A stretch of DNA of 64,000 nt from Cryphonectria parasitica EP155. Its lineage: Eukaryota > Ascomycota > Sordariomycetes > Diaporthales > Cryphonectriaceae. Positions within the stretch are counted from its first letter, which is position 1. Each line of letters begins with the position of its first letter. The stretch is from assembly GCF_011745365.1 (NCBI RefSeq), contig NW_024468913.1, positions 682,001 to 746,000 of the forward strand, given 5' to 3'. Shown in pieces: positions 11,370 to 23,915 of this stretch. A model generated the notes under the pieces. The model searched no databases, had not been told where the DNA came from, and saw only the letters and a list, made by a program, of their open reading frames with translations. Position numbers and translations under genes: made by a program.

Positions 11370-13603
11370 ATGGCTGGTGAACAGACAAGCGATTTCGGCG
11401 ACTGGTCCTTGTCCATGGCACCTGGGACATTCTCAAAGATACTCACGACAGACGACGACAGAGAAGATGCGCTAGAATATTCCAGCCATATTCTGGACGA
11501 CTTGAAGATTGGTGGTGCGGATACTGCCCAGGCGAGTCTGGCATTACTGGGGCAGGATCAAGCTTACCAGCACCCTGAAAACGTCCAGCAGCCTAGGGAA
11601 GGTTTGTGGCCGGCCCAACTAGTTACTCAAGCAGCATATGATCCGTATACTGCGTTCTCTCTTAACGAAAATCACAATTATGGGACTTGTATGTATTCCT
11701 CAGGGCCCTTCGATTTATCTCACGGTCTTCTTGGCAAGTTTGATAGCAGCGGGGCAGCAGCATTATACAGCTGCCCAGAGAGCTTTCAAAACGTTGTTCC
11801 GCCTTCCTCCTTGGCACCCCAGGATATATCTGCTCTGTCCAGCTTTACCTCTGAACAGAAGCCTTTCTATCGCCAAGGCCCTCCTCTGGAGATTATCAGC
11901 AGTGAACCCGCTGATGAGATTCAGTTTACCCACTCGACATTATCTCCATACCCTCTGCCCTGCAGTATCAAGCCAGAGGTTGACACGACCGAAGCTGATC
12001 TTAATTTTATCCCAGCAGTAGCGACATCTTCTTCCTTCTCCCTCCAGCCCTACGCCTCTGCAAGCAACATCATCCCAACAACAAGTTTGTCTCCATGCAA
12101 TACCAGCCTCACATTTGGTTACGACGCGTCTCTAGCCATGTGCCAGGGACAGCAAACCATTATTGAAACTGGTGCAGACGGAGGAGTGAATCAACAAGAT
12201 CACCATACTGAGGTATGGTGCCCGGATAACATCCTGGAGGGATCGCCGTCATCTTCCGAGCACTTGATACCCAAGATAGATTTGCCATACGCGCAACTCA
12301 TATACAGGGCTTTCATGTCAAGAGACACCAGGTCCATGACCCTGCAGGAAATGTACCAGTGGTTTCGGGAGAACACAGACAAGGCCAAAAGTCCAGGCAA
12401 GGGCTGGATGAACAGCATCCGCCACAATTTGAGTATGAACCAGGTAACTCTGCCTTCCCACCTGCAAAAGCAAGGGATAATTCTCTTCTTTGGCCTTCCC
12501 TCTAACAAATACATATTGATATTGAAAGGATCAATGCTGACCTACTTTGTCTTTATCTCTTGCTCGTATAGGCATTCGTCAAAAGAAATGCCAAAGCCGC
12601 CACCCGCAATCGCGACGGCAGCTTGTCCTTCGACATAGACGCTCCAGGCGTCGACAGCAGGAAGTCGACCGAGTGGTTCCTCCACCCAGACTTTGAGCGC
12701 GGCGTGATAAGTACGACACGCTACCGTAATGACATCAGCGGCAGCAGGTCGCGCGGCGGCCGAGTCCACCTCAGAAGCCTTAGGCGTGGTGGTGGTGAAG
12801 ATGGAGGTGGTGCTTCTTCTGCTACTGCTAGTAGCGAGCTCGGCGGCAGAGGGGATAAGAGAAGCGGGTACTCGCATGCCCGCGTCTCGGCTGGCCGCAA
12901 GGGTGGCCATGTTGCGGCTCAGAACCGGCGCAGGCAGGCTTTGCAGAAGCAACAAGAACAACAGCAGGCCAGGGCGACGTCTGAGGCGATCCGGAAAGAC
13001 GGTCCGCTGGCTTCTTCTTACGAGGCGTTGCGGGCGACTGCAATGCAGTATCATGGTTTCCCAACAACAACATCAATGACAAGACCCGATGGTGGGCTGT
13101 ACTCTCATATGCCTGGGTATACATCAGCATACAACCCAATGCCAACCTCCTCGTCTGCTATTTTTGCCACAGCACCCACGGGATTTGACGGCATGACTAC
13201 AACCATGGAGCAACTACACAGCCAGACCGGAAGACATCTCGAGATGAACTACTTCAACACCCAGGTTGCTGTCGACAACGAAATGCTGCTACCTATCGAG
13301 CGGCCCGGCTTTCTGGAGACCAACTATGAGAGTGCTGAGCCTTCTACGCCTAGGTCGGCGCAGGATCCACCTCACCAGCAAGGGAATCACTCCCTGGTTG
13401 ACAACAAACATCAAGAGTACTTGCTCGCATCCATGGGCGGCGGTAGCAGAGGGGGGAGTGCACATCTCGACCAGGCCGAGTACAGCCTTGCAGATGTGAC
13501 AGGTCTTTATGAGCCTGGTCCAGACTCTGACGTCCAGCCTCCACTGTTCTCGGATGATATCCTATTGCCTAATCATCCCCTGTTCTTGCCTTTGTTGAAT
13601 TAG
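11370..13603 (+). CDS. forkhead-domain transcription factor
   Basis: Two exons, 11370-12443 and 12572-13603, give 701 aa. The forkhead (winged-helix) DNA-binding domain lies at about residues 310-400: LPYAQLIYRAFMSRDTRSMT, LQEMYQWFREN, then the recognition-helix motif GWMNSIRHNLSMNQ. The intron interrupts this domain right after NQ, and exon 2 resumes with AFVKRNAKAATRNRDGS and STEWFLHPDF (wing region). The usual start KPPYSYA is weak here (IDLPYAQ), so this is a divergent member. I see no FHA domain, which argues against the Fkh1/Fkh2 group. The first 300 residues are acidic and Ser/Pro-rich and could be an activation region. After the forkhead comes a basic Gly/Ser/Arg-rich part with Gln runs. 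It should be a nuclear regulator, perhaps developmental. The start is the first ATG after a long CT-rich leader. Confidence 0.88.
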
Positions 13604-16600
13604 GACGTTGAACATGTTGCATTGATACCCCTCTTTCTTTGTATTTCTGGTGTTCTGTTTTTGTTAAAGAAAAGATATAAAAATTTCAAGGGGCATTCCT
13701 AAGAACGTTTCTGTTTTCCTTCTCTCTGTGAAATCATGGCTGGATATGCAAGCCACATGGTGAGTTCTTGTCCTGAATGTACAGGTCAGTCACCAGAACT
13801 AGATTTGTGTGCAGGAATCTGACAAGATGAGTCTGAATGCAAGGGATGGTGGTGTTATAGCACCCCACAACTGAATTGACCTCTGCCAGTGCACCAGGAA
13901 GACTGTAATAGATGGTCATAATGATAAAGAACGTCAACAATTCCTCTAGCTTATGCTATGATTATCACCTTGTATGCCACGGTTGTCGCTGATTTTGACC
14001 AACGAGAGCTGCAAATACTCACGAGCTATGCTATATTTTCCTTGTTACAGGAGCGTGACAGGGATTTGGCAATACAGAGAGCAGGACCTGACCTATTTCT
14101 CCTGCTTCGTGTTTGACAGAGTCACACAATTTTCCCAATCCACCGACCTTTGGAAACCCATGCATAGTACACAGCTAATTCGCCATCTTTTGACTAAAAA
14201 GGTATCTCCATTTAATCAGCCCAGAGACACAGTAAGCTCATGGATTCTCTCCAAGAGACAGGGGGGTTTCAGACTCTCCATATTTCATGACAAGTCTAGC
14301 CTGTATAGTGTCTAGCCTCGACCCGAGCCGTCGGGCCGTGCAGCATGGGTGGGTGGGGTGCAGCCTATTAAAAGCGTACTCTTATTTCCGTGTCTACACT
14401 CCCTTCAAGTGGCTTTTCCTTTCTTCTTTCTTGCAATGGAGGTCAGAGAATTCCCACTGCTACCGCCCACCCACTTTTGCGGCAAGTTGTGATCGAGTGA
14501 CTTGGGGTGCCTTGCGTTTCTTTGTGTAAAAAGAAATATCGACATACGAACCACAGCGTAAGATGCGCGCAGTGCATTTGTGCTGCGTATACACTTGTAC
14601 TTTTGTGCATATAAACACGTGCATAATTGCCTGAGCATGAGCCAGCAATGCGTTCAGGCCCAAGAGATCGTCTGTACCTCCGAAGAAAGAAAAAGAAAAG
14701 GGGGGGAGTGATACGAAAATTTCCCGGATGAACCCAAGAGTTACGCGCTCAAAGACTTCCTTGTATGAGTTGTCGAGGGAACTGCCGTGGTATAATTAAA
14801 GTGCGCGGCAGAGCTTCGCCCGATGCTGTGCAACGACCCCCTTTTCATGGTCAGCGATGTAGGGAATACACAGCAGCAAAAGGTGGAGTAAGACAATTAG
14901 AATATGGACAGGAGGCAAAATTTCTATGAGGTTACCTTACCCACCTACCAGGTCAGAATGCTGCCGAACGAGCTTTCGGCTGCCGACACGTAAGTAGCAT
15001 GCATTCATGCTGTGCGGCCAATCATCAGACGAAGTTGTCCATGGGGTCTCTCAAGGTTACATTGGGGCGATGAAAGAGGACAGAGTCAAGGCAGCATTGG
15101 GCAGCCATGGGGTTATACTGAGCCTGTCTCGCACGGTAACGTGTGCCAGGTTGGTGGTGAAAGACTGATCATATAGTTTAGCCACAACCTAGGAAAAGTG
15201 ACCAACGCTCGTGCATAATGTCGAATGCTTACTGTGTAATACTGTAGAAACGGAGGGATAGGGTTACACTCAACGTGGAGACTGGTCTTCAGATATTCTC
15301 TGCCGCGCAGTTGTTGAGCATCACACAGCAGTGGCTCCCTGGGGACCATGGCGCAATCTGCCTTGCAAGAAAGGCCAACTCTTGGGCCAGGTAGCAACCA
15401 CCTCTGGCTGCCACATCTCACACGATGCCTTTCCACCCATGAGACGGCTACATGCTAACCCTCGACCGAGTACAGAGTTTCTCAGCGGTGCATAGATTGG
15501 CTGCCGCATCTTTACCGAGGCGTTGAAATGCATGCCGGTGTGTGGTGGGCAGAGCAGCTTGTGTTCCAGTCGTTTTCCTCATAGCATTCATTAGCTTGTG
15601 CTTCTTTGTGCGTCATCAGAAATTCCAGTCCTTTGCTTACAATGTACACCCTCTTCCTCACCGCCTTTTGGTGGTACTAGCCTGTCAGGCAGAGCTGTGT
15701 TGCCTCTTTTGCTGTGAGATCTGAGTATGGTGCACTCGATCTGGTTTCCTGCGTTTGGTTACCCTTCTCCAGTGGTTCGAGGGTTGGCTGACTGCAGCTG
15801 GCACAACCTCGACCGTACTTCAGCCGCAGCAGGAGTAGGTCTGAAGAGGAAAATTTCATGTGTCAAGGCTGTTTGTTATAGCACATTCCACAGACGGAGA
15901 GAATCTGAATAGTTCTTGATTTAATTGGTATGACCAAAATTCTGATGAGACGAGAAACAGAAGAAAAGGAGTATATAGAAAGAAATTTGAAAAGGGTGGA
16001 GAGAGATAGAGTATTACAACGAACACAACACTTTCTAAGTGAAGAGTAAGGCCCTGGACTCTCATGGGGGCATCTTCTAGACGGCCCAGGTCCCCATGAT
16101 AACCGGCCCTTTCCGAAGCCCTGTAAATATTCATAGCGAATGCAGCCGCTCAACCGTGCTTCTTCTTGACTTGAGAAATATATCCACCTCCAGCATCAAC
16201 AGATTGACCCCACCCTCCACCAGCAAAGCTGTTCAGACACTTGTCCCCAAAAGAAATGAATGTCATAAGCCCAGGCAACGGCCAATCGTAGGGCTAAACT
16301 CCTGCTCTTCTGCTCGTCTCCAGGGTGAGGGAGCGCATGGCAAGGGGTGTCGGGCAGAAGCATGATTATGCACGATATATTAATGAACCCATGTCTAGAA
16401 AATTCCAGAAACGGTCAACTACCTAACCGAGCCTTTTTCGCCTCAAGCGGCCGCCCATCTTCAATTATTATAGATCCGAACATGCAGCCGAGCACCTCAG
16501 TGGATAGGGAGCGGGTGGTGGGAGGACTGCCGAGAAGCAGACCATATTCAGATCAAGTCTCCATCTGGTTCTCGGCGTGCAAGAGGGCTCTTTTGAGTAT

Positions 16601-19600
16601 AGCCTTCCTTGAATTTCGAATTGTTCATGTTGCACCTCTTGTGTCAGATACTGGTTGATTCATTGGTACGGGTGTCCCAACTAAAGGTTACTGAAAATTC
16701 CTAAAATAGGAAGGGGCCCGATAGAATCAGTGTCACCAACATTTGTGCAAACCATCAACAGCAAGTGAAATGAACTCACTGTAGCACAGGCGATCGTATT
16801 TAGTTGCCCCCTGGGTTGAGCTGGCCGACCTCTATGCGAATGCGACGGTGATACCCCTCGCGATTTTGTACCAGCTTCGTCGCCAGAAGACACCAAAGTC
16901 AATACCTGCCGTCACATCGCTCTGCAGCACAAAATCTAGATTCATCAATTGATGTAGTCATTGCCTCTCCCGGAAGTGATCCGGATGCGGGAATGATATT
17001 CTTTTTTCCCTCTCCCCTGGGTGTCAAGATCTGCAGGATAGTCTGTCGAAACTTGTCAATTATTACTAACGCCGACTCCAAAAAGAAACAAGAAGAAAAA
17101 GGAAAGAAACAAGAAACCTCCCTTCAGACCGAGCATGTTGCTTCGGAATGGGGTGGCTGACGGGATTAACTAAGAACCTGTCTCGTTAGACATCATCTGG
17201 CTAGCTCTATTGTTGAGAAATGACAGCGCAATGCTGGTCGTGTGACGAGAAAAGTCCACCTCACGACAGCAAGTGCAACACTGAAGAGAGGGAACACGTC
17301 ACTTCTCACATGCCGGGGAAGGCCCCGACTAGTGGAGCCCAAGTAACCTATGGAGCCTCGCCTCGAAGCACAGCCACAAATGGAGTGTGAGCAAGCGAAC
17401 GGAGGGATGGTTGGGTACTGGCGTGGAAATTGCGAATGGTCTTCCGAGGACGGCGGCAATAGGCGCAGCGATGGTTGCATGCATGTGGGGTGACATGGCA
17501 GCTAACACAATGATCCAGATGAGTACTTAAGTATGTTGAAGTGTTGGTGTGTGTTTGTGTGACATTACAGATCATCGTTCAGGTTTCTCGGACCTTTTTT
17601 TTCGAGGCTGCAACGTTCACCGTGTTAGATGTGGAGCTGGAGAATAGGGTATAAACGAGTTCATTATTTGAAGAACCCTATCATGTTACTGAGTATACGT
17701 ATGCATAGCCCTCTCAATATTTTCGATGCAAAGAACTTGACATAATTATGATGATGGATTTGTTTATGTCTGATTGAACCAGGTGTCCAAGTCTGGGCAC
17801 AGTATGAATGCATTGACGGCAAGAAGAAATATTTAGACCCAGTTGAGCCAACGCAGAGACGCGAATTTGACGGGGCTGGAGCCGCGGACCTAAAGCGTTT
17901 TTCTCCTCCCACAGCCTAGATGACTGTGTACCTAAGTAATCATTTATACCCAATGATCTTTCTGCGACCGTTCCTCAATCCGTCTCCGTTCATTGCTAGA
18001 CCCGCACGACCAAGGGACTTATCCTTCGTTCAAGCTATCGACCAGTTATTGGGCTTAGCATAACGCTCAAAAGAGGTGGCCAACACCTGACTGACCGCAG
18101 GTGATTCTCTAACTTGTACATTCCTCCTGTAAAGGCCGGCGACCCGCATTGACAGGAACAGCAGCATTGGAGGTTCACCGGATAGCAACGTTTAGTACCA
18201 CCAACTCCACAATCTGCCCTCCAAGCCTGCGGGGCAGAAGACTTCTGGATACCATTTCAAGATTATACAATTGGCGAAACAGATGATACAAAACAATATC
18301 GGGCGCTTGCAGGCAAAGAGGCGGGAACCTGTTGCAACATCTGCCTCGCTTCTTGCAGCCGACAGCCGTGTCGGACGAGGGTTCCCGCTGTTGGAAGTTA
18401 AACATTGGAAGGCCGCAATGCTTCTTTACTGGTCTTGCTGGTCTGTCGATGAAAAGCAGCCTGTTCAAGCGACGAGGTCGGTAGCTTTCAATTGCTAGAT
18501 CATCGGATTGATGATCATTCCGTCGTAAGTGGTGTATGCAGTAATGACATATTGAATCCCTGTCCTCAAAACACTTTTCTACTACTTCTCTTTCTTCTAT
18601 CAAATCAATGACAAATTTGCATTTGCGGAGGTGGAAGAAAGTACTCGATTTCTGACAGGCTGCTGCAGCGCGCAAGGCCTGCTCACCCTTTACCTTGTTT
18701 TGGTCAGCCCCCAACGATGCACCCCTCCTTCCCTCAGCCCTTTCTCTTCTCCAGTATTATTTTCTTCAACTCTTTCTAATTCCTGCCCAGTCACCCTGAA
18801 CCGTTTTAACGACAGGAGCCCTGGGCCATACAAATCATGAGTGCCTTATGCATAATCACATGATGCTTCATTGCACATCTCGGTCTCCTCCTTCACTTGA
18901 TATCAATGACTTCAAATGTTATTCATGAGGCCAAGACATTCATATTGTCGTGCTTCCAAGTCGAAAAGAAAACCGTATATTCCATGGCGATCTTCCCTAG
19001 ACCCTGAGTGCAATCTCTTGCTTAATTGCATTGAAGGGGTGCGCAAACTAACTTTAGGTAAGGCTGTGTAAACTTCTCCGCATTCTCCAACGGTAGCCCG
19101 GCAGCCCGGCAGGGTCTTCCACTCAAGCTTGCCCTCTCCTGGCCAAAGGCCATTCATACCTCCATCCATCGTGAACAAACGTCTCAAGCTATTGGCTTCG
19201 AAAAGAGGGGGACTGGCCTTGCGAGGCGGCTGATCGATGACCCTAAGGCTGGCCTGACCTAACTCTTAGGCCCGGAAAATATGACCCCGCCAATCGACTT
19301 CATTAGCCATTAGCCACCCCTGGCAGAACTGGTTCCCCTGGGACGGCCCTGTGGCGATACCTTGTCCCCCCACATTTGACTACAATGTTGCAACCGAGAC
19401 TGTTAAGGTGACGCTGATGAGACCTTAGCAAGCACCAGCGGCTGGTTCGGTCGGTATGGAGCCGAGACCAGCCTATCAACTGCTACAGTAAACAAAATCT
19501 GTATGCCTTCTCCAACATGTGAGGTAGAGACGCAGATAGCAAATGAGTTCTTCCCTTCCCTCTCCATCCTTCACCTAGACACACCTTCTGAGGACATGCA

Positions 19601-20136
19601 GCAAGAAATGGATGATACCAGGGGGTGTGGTGGCCCCTGAATTTTAGATGCCCCACACCGACGGCAACCCGGAAAGGAGATTGCAGAAGATGCGGAGAAA
19701 GGCGTGTTGGTCTGCACACTCACCTCACCGCGTCAGCTGGAAAAAAACATCATTCGTCAGTCTATCAGGCATGGGAAGGCTGACCTTGGGGCCGGGGGCC
19801 GACCTCTCAAAGCTTATAACGGCTCGAGGGGTCCTGTCGACGAACATGAAGGCGAATGCTCGTACATAGAAGCCGGATCACCTCTTCTATCCCGTCTCCT
19901 CCCACCCCCCCTCCCTCTGTTAGACAAGAGAAGGGTCACACGTTGTCGACTGTCGTCATCACAGACCACAGGAAGCGGAGTCGTTCGTCAAGCATCACCG
20001 GTATCGAAATATCAAGTAGCTTCAGAGGGCCCTTTTTGACTGTGAATCACCTCTCTTCTTCCCTTCGCAACACCGGTCTGCGCCTCTCTCCAGGTGCCAT
20101 AGTCAGTCTGACACACGTCACCACTCCTCCAGCACG
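13604..20136. other. 6.5 kb gene-poor region
   Basis: This is the largest gap in the window. The frames inside are short and overlap on both strands. The longest, 18175-18714 on the minus strand, encodes about 179 residues without domain, signal peptide or splice partners, and could occur by chance. I see no transposon protein, tRNA or long repeat. The right part should hold the exo-polygalacturonase promoter. A non-coding transcript or fast-evolving lineage genes cannot be excluded by eye. Confidence 0.4.
19286..19294 (+). promoter_or_regulatory. possible galacturonate-responsive element
   Basis: CCCGCCAAT fits the YCCNCCAAT consensus described for galacturonic-acid-responsive pectinase genes. 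It lies about 840 bases upstream of the exo-polygalacturonase start. One site of this length can occur by chance. Confidence 0.25.
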
Positions 20137-22613
20137 ATGAGATTCTCGCTGTGTGCTGCGCTGCTGGCCTCTGTGGCCGGCGCTGTGAGGTCGCCCTATT
20201 CGCCACGGCCTATCATCGCACCGTCGCCGCAATACCCCAGGGTGCCTGTGCCGGATCCACCAGCACGAACCAAGTTCTGTACTGTCAAGACGCACGGGAA
20301 CGGGTCCGACGACTCAGCCTTTGTCCTGTCCGCCTATCACGCATGCAATAATGGAGGCCATGTGTTGTTCGCCAAAAACACAACCTACACCATCGGCACT
20401 GCTATGGACTGGACGTTCCTCAGGCATATCGACATAGGTACTGAAGCCCCAACCCTCTCCTCACGCACAAACACACACTCTCTTCCTCTCAACTCTCCAG
20501 CAGAGCACTTCCCGTGTGATGCACACTTTATGGTTGTACTCCCGGGAAGCGAGATACTAGGTATCAACACTTGAGGAGTCTAGTTTCCCCCTTTTCCTCT
20601 TCACACCGGCCTTTGGGTTAGTGCAAGTGGATACGCACCTCCTGTTGTATTAATTGCAATATGTTCTGCGTGACGTTTGTTTGTGAATTGCAATGCTGAC
20701 TGGCAGTCTTATATAGATATCCAGGGAACTATTAAGTTCACCGATGACACGGATTACTGGCAGGCCAACTCTTTCAAGTTCATTTACCAAAACGTCACAA
20801 GTTTCTTCAAGCTTGGAGGAGACGATGTCTTCATCTATGGAGGTAGGCTACCCTTTCAAGTGATATCATGTAGAGAAATTGTCCCCCAGCCCGGCCAAAC
20901 CCCAACCAAGCCAGTGGCTTTGGGAACAATTGTCCATTTTCATGGCCATACACTTCGATTCCGCGGGTCGCTGTGAATCTTCAGTTCCGTTGAAGCCCGC
21001 CCGTGTCAGATGTGACATGCATGCACGATTTTGACGGGCGTGTAATACATGGATGTCTCTAGCCGTGGCGTCGGCGGGGGCGGCTTGGGTGCTCTACCTC
21101 ACGCAAAGACCAGATTGGCGAGCACAAAGATGGCCCTGTCACAAGGCGTCTTGATGCCTTGATGGCCAGCGGCACCTCGCCGTGCATAGAATCGCTCCGG
21201 TTCCGCTCTGTTGTCAGTCCTGTGTGCGCCGCCCCCCCGGCGACATAGTCACACGTCTCTCGAAACTTGGATGTCGAAAGAAGAAAGAAAGATGCACACA
21301 TACACATACACACACAAAACGGATTCCGCTGTTGCATGACACATCTTTATGCATACATAAGACTTTTGAAAGCTGACAATGTTTCACTAGGCGGTACGCT
21401 GGATGGCAGTGGCCAGGTGTGGTATGACCTCTACGCAGAGGACGAGTATATCCTCCGTCCCGTCCTGTAAGTTACATCGTGTCACAAATTCTTGCCAGAG
21501 TCTTGTGGACGGAGCAGTTCCGAGCTGACCATTGGGGGATCCTCCTGTCTTTTAGCATTGGTATCGATGGCTTGAACAACAGCATCCTCTCGGACCTTGT
21601 GTTGAGATACTCGCCAGAGTACTACACATTCCTTGCAAACTCCACCAACGTGGTCTTCAACAAGTTCGATATCTCGGGTTTCTCCAAGAGTTCCAATGTT
21701 GCAAAGAACACGGATGGCTGGGACACGTACCGTTCGACGGATATCACCATCATGGACTCCGTAATTAACAACGGCGACGGTGAGTTGGGACACCCCACGA
21801 CACCCCACGACAGCCCCTTTTCCCCTTTCCCCTTTGCCTCTCCCTTCCACATCAACACTACTTTTCCTTGTTCATGGCTCTCCCCCATCATTATGAGCCG
21901 AGATTGGCTCAGCTCATCTTCTCACACCGGACTTGAGGCCTCTCCTCCCCACCATCAAAAAAACCCTCACCCACCCGCCCTCAGAGACTCACAAACACCG
22001 TGCTGACTCCTCTCCCACTCTCTTTAAAGACTGCGTTTCCTTCAAGCCCAACTCCACCAACATCCTGGTCGAGTCGCTCTGGTGCAACGGCTCGCACGGC
22101 ATCTCAGTCGGCTCGCTGGGCCAGTACGTAGGCGAGTACGACATTGTCGAGAACGTCTACGTGACCAACATCAGCATGCACAACGCCTCCGACGGTGCAC
22201 GCATCAAGGTCTGGCCCAACACCCCCTCGGCTCTGTCGGGCGACCTGCAGGGCGGCGGCGGCGACGGCCACGTCAATAACATCACCTTCGACGGCATGTA
22301 CATTGACAACGTCGCCTACGCCATCGAGATCACCCAGTGCTATGGCCAGAGCAACATCACCCTGTGCCTCGAGTACCCCAGCCCGCTGACCATCACCAAC
22401 GTCACCATCAAGAACCTCTACGGCCTGACCAGCACGACTTATGAGCCGGACATCGCCGCCTTCCTGTGCTCGAGCACAGACGTGTGCAAGGACGTCGTGG
22501 CGTCCAACATCAGTGTTCTCAGCCCCGCGGGCACGAACGATGCGTACTGTCTGAACATGGACAACGCGACCCTGGACGTCACCTGCACGGGCAGCCTGCT
22601 GGGGACGAACTGA
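20137..22613 (+). CDS. exo-polygalacturonase, glycoside hydrolase family 28
   Basis: Five exons, 20137-20437, 20717-20842, 21391-21466, 21556-21779 and 22030-22613, give 436 aa, the normal size for fungal exo-polygalacturonases. The N-terminus [16 protein letters not shown] is a signal peptide. The GH28 signatures are present in order: NTDGWD (exon 4), the catalytic DD split across the last intron (GD|DCVSFK), [11 protein letters not shown] with the catalytic His, and RIKVW. The [10 protein letters not shown] form is typical of exo- rather than endo-acting enzymes. It releases galacturonic acid from pectin outside the cell. Many Asn-X-Ser/Thr sites suggest heavy N-glycosylation. The gene is unusual for its long introns, 279 nt and 548 nt for the first two. 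No other pectin gene is adjacent. The start is certain because of the signal peptide. Confidence 0.95.
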
Positions 22614-22832
22614 GTTGAGGCTTCTTCGGATAATTAGAAGGTTCTTGATTCAACCATCAGCAGAATCTTAGCGTTTGCTGATTATGGTATCCTTCGTAAT
22701 GGAGATATTTAATGCCATTCCAATCCAAATAGCACATCATGCCACACACTGCCGGCCCGTAGCTGCAAAAGTTAGTGCAAAGAACATGATGTGCATGATC
22801 TTGACGCTTTTGCTCCCTCATAAAATCATTCT

Positions 22833-23915
22833 TCAAAGCCTCCGTTTCTTTTTGGCCGGGCCCATGGCAACCTTCTTATCGAGCTCTCTCTTCAGCTCAG
22901 CCCGCCGCCGGTCTGCCCTCTCCTCCACAGTCTCTTCGGCGGCCGGTGACTCTTCAGGATCATTGCCTGCAGGCGCAGGAGACGATCGTCTCTCTGCCTG
23001 AGAAGAGGAGCTATCGCCGCCTCTGGCCTTTCGCCCGATCGCGCCTAGTCTGCCAATCTTGGGTTTGGACGGGCTGTTTGTCGCTAGGGAGGGCGGCCCT
23101 TCCTCGACCGCGGTGGTTTTGTCGTTGATTGCCTCGGCCTTTTTGACTCCACCAAGACGGCCGAGACCTCCTTTTTTCTTCATAGTGGAGGAGGAGACGG
23201 GCTCTGGCGAGGGGGAGCGCGATGAGGAGGGCGACGGGGAGGGTCGTGGAGACGGGGATGGTAGTGGTGAGGGAGTAGATCCATGGTTATTTCCAGCAGC
23301 CTTCCGCTTCGCAGACGTTGTCTTTGAGTTTTCCGGTGGGGGAGAGGGCGAACGAGACGGTGCAGGGGATGGTGACGGGGATGGTGAAGCTGTATCGTCC
23401 TCGTCCTCGTCCTCATCCATCTTCTTCTTCTTCCCGGCAACCGCTTTATACTTTGGGGCTGGAGGCGAGGCAGAAGCCTCACTGCCACGTGTGACTACCT
23501 TCCTAGAGCCCGTCTGCAGTCTCTTGGGAGGCGGCGAGGGCGAAGGAGAGGCAGTCTCATCACTATCTTCGGCCGGCGTTTCCTTCCAACCCGCCTTCTT
23601 GGACGTTTTAGGAGGTGGCGGCGATGGCGAAGCAGTTGCATCGTCATCATCCTCATCACGACCTCTGCCTTTTCGTCGCACCGATAGCAGCTTCTTCGAA
23701 ACCTCGACTTCTGACGCCGATGCCGTTTCTGACCCGTCGCCGTGTCCGCCCCGAGATACACCTCCCGCCGGCTTCTTAGGGGCCTTCACTGCTGATGAGT
23801 TGGCAGTACGACGGCGGGCGGGAGGTCGGGAGCCTGCATCAAAATCGCTTCCGCTTGACTCCGTCGTCGCATCATCAAAAGCGGTGGCACGCTTCTCTTT
23901 TGCTGGTGGTGCCAT
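22833..23915 (-). CDS. disordered nuclear protein with XLF/Nej1-like tail
   Basis: A single-exon frame of 360 aa starting with ATG in good context (GCAAGATGGCACC) after a purine-rich leader. It is almost entirely low complexity: basic blocks (KKKK, RRKGRGR), acidic runs, and three copies of an acidic block followed by TASPSP and a Pro/Ser repeat. Near the end come two related segments, GLGRLGGVKK and IGRLGAIGRK, then ETVEERADRRRAELKRELDKK and the terminal AKKKRRL. From memory, that tail resembles the C-terminus of fungal XLF/Nej1 non-homologous end-joining factors, whose last basic residues bind Ku. The globular XLF head is absent here and I find no exon encoding it upstream. It is probably nuclear. 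It could be an XLF-derived fragment, or an unrelated protein with a similar Ku-binding-type tail. Confidence 0.65.
   Translation of the reverse strand: MAPPAKEKRATAFDDATTESSGSDFDAGSRPPARRRTANSSAVKAPKKPAGGVSRGGHGDGSETASASEVEVSKKLLSVRRKGRGRDEDDDDATASPSPPPPKTSKKAGWKETPAEDSDETASPSPSPPPKRLQTGSRKVVTRGSEASASPPAPKYKAVAGKKKKMDEDEDEDDTASPSPSPSPAPSRSPSPPPENSKTTSAKRKAAGNNHGSTPSPLPSPSPRPSPSPSSSRSPSPEPVSSSTMKKKGGLGRLGGVKKAEAINDKTTAVEEGPPSLATNSPSKPKIGRLGAIGRKARGGDSSSSQAERRSSPAPAGNDPEESPAAEETVEERADRRRAELKRELDKKVAMGPAKKKRRL

Noticed and set aside
18175..18714. 179-codon minus-strand frame in the large gap
   Set aside because: No domain, signal peptide or splice partner; a frame this long is not improbable by chance in 6.5 kb.
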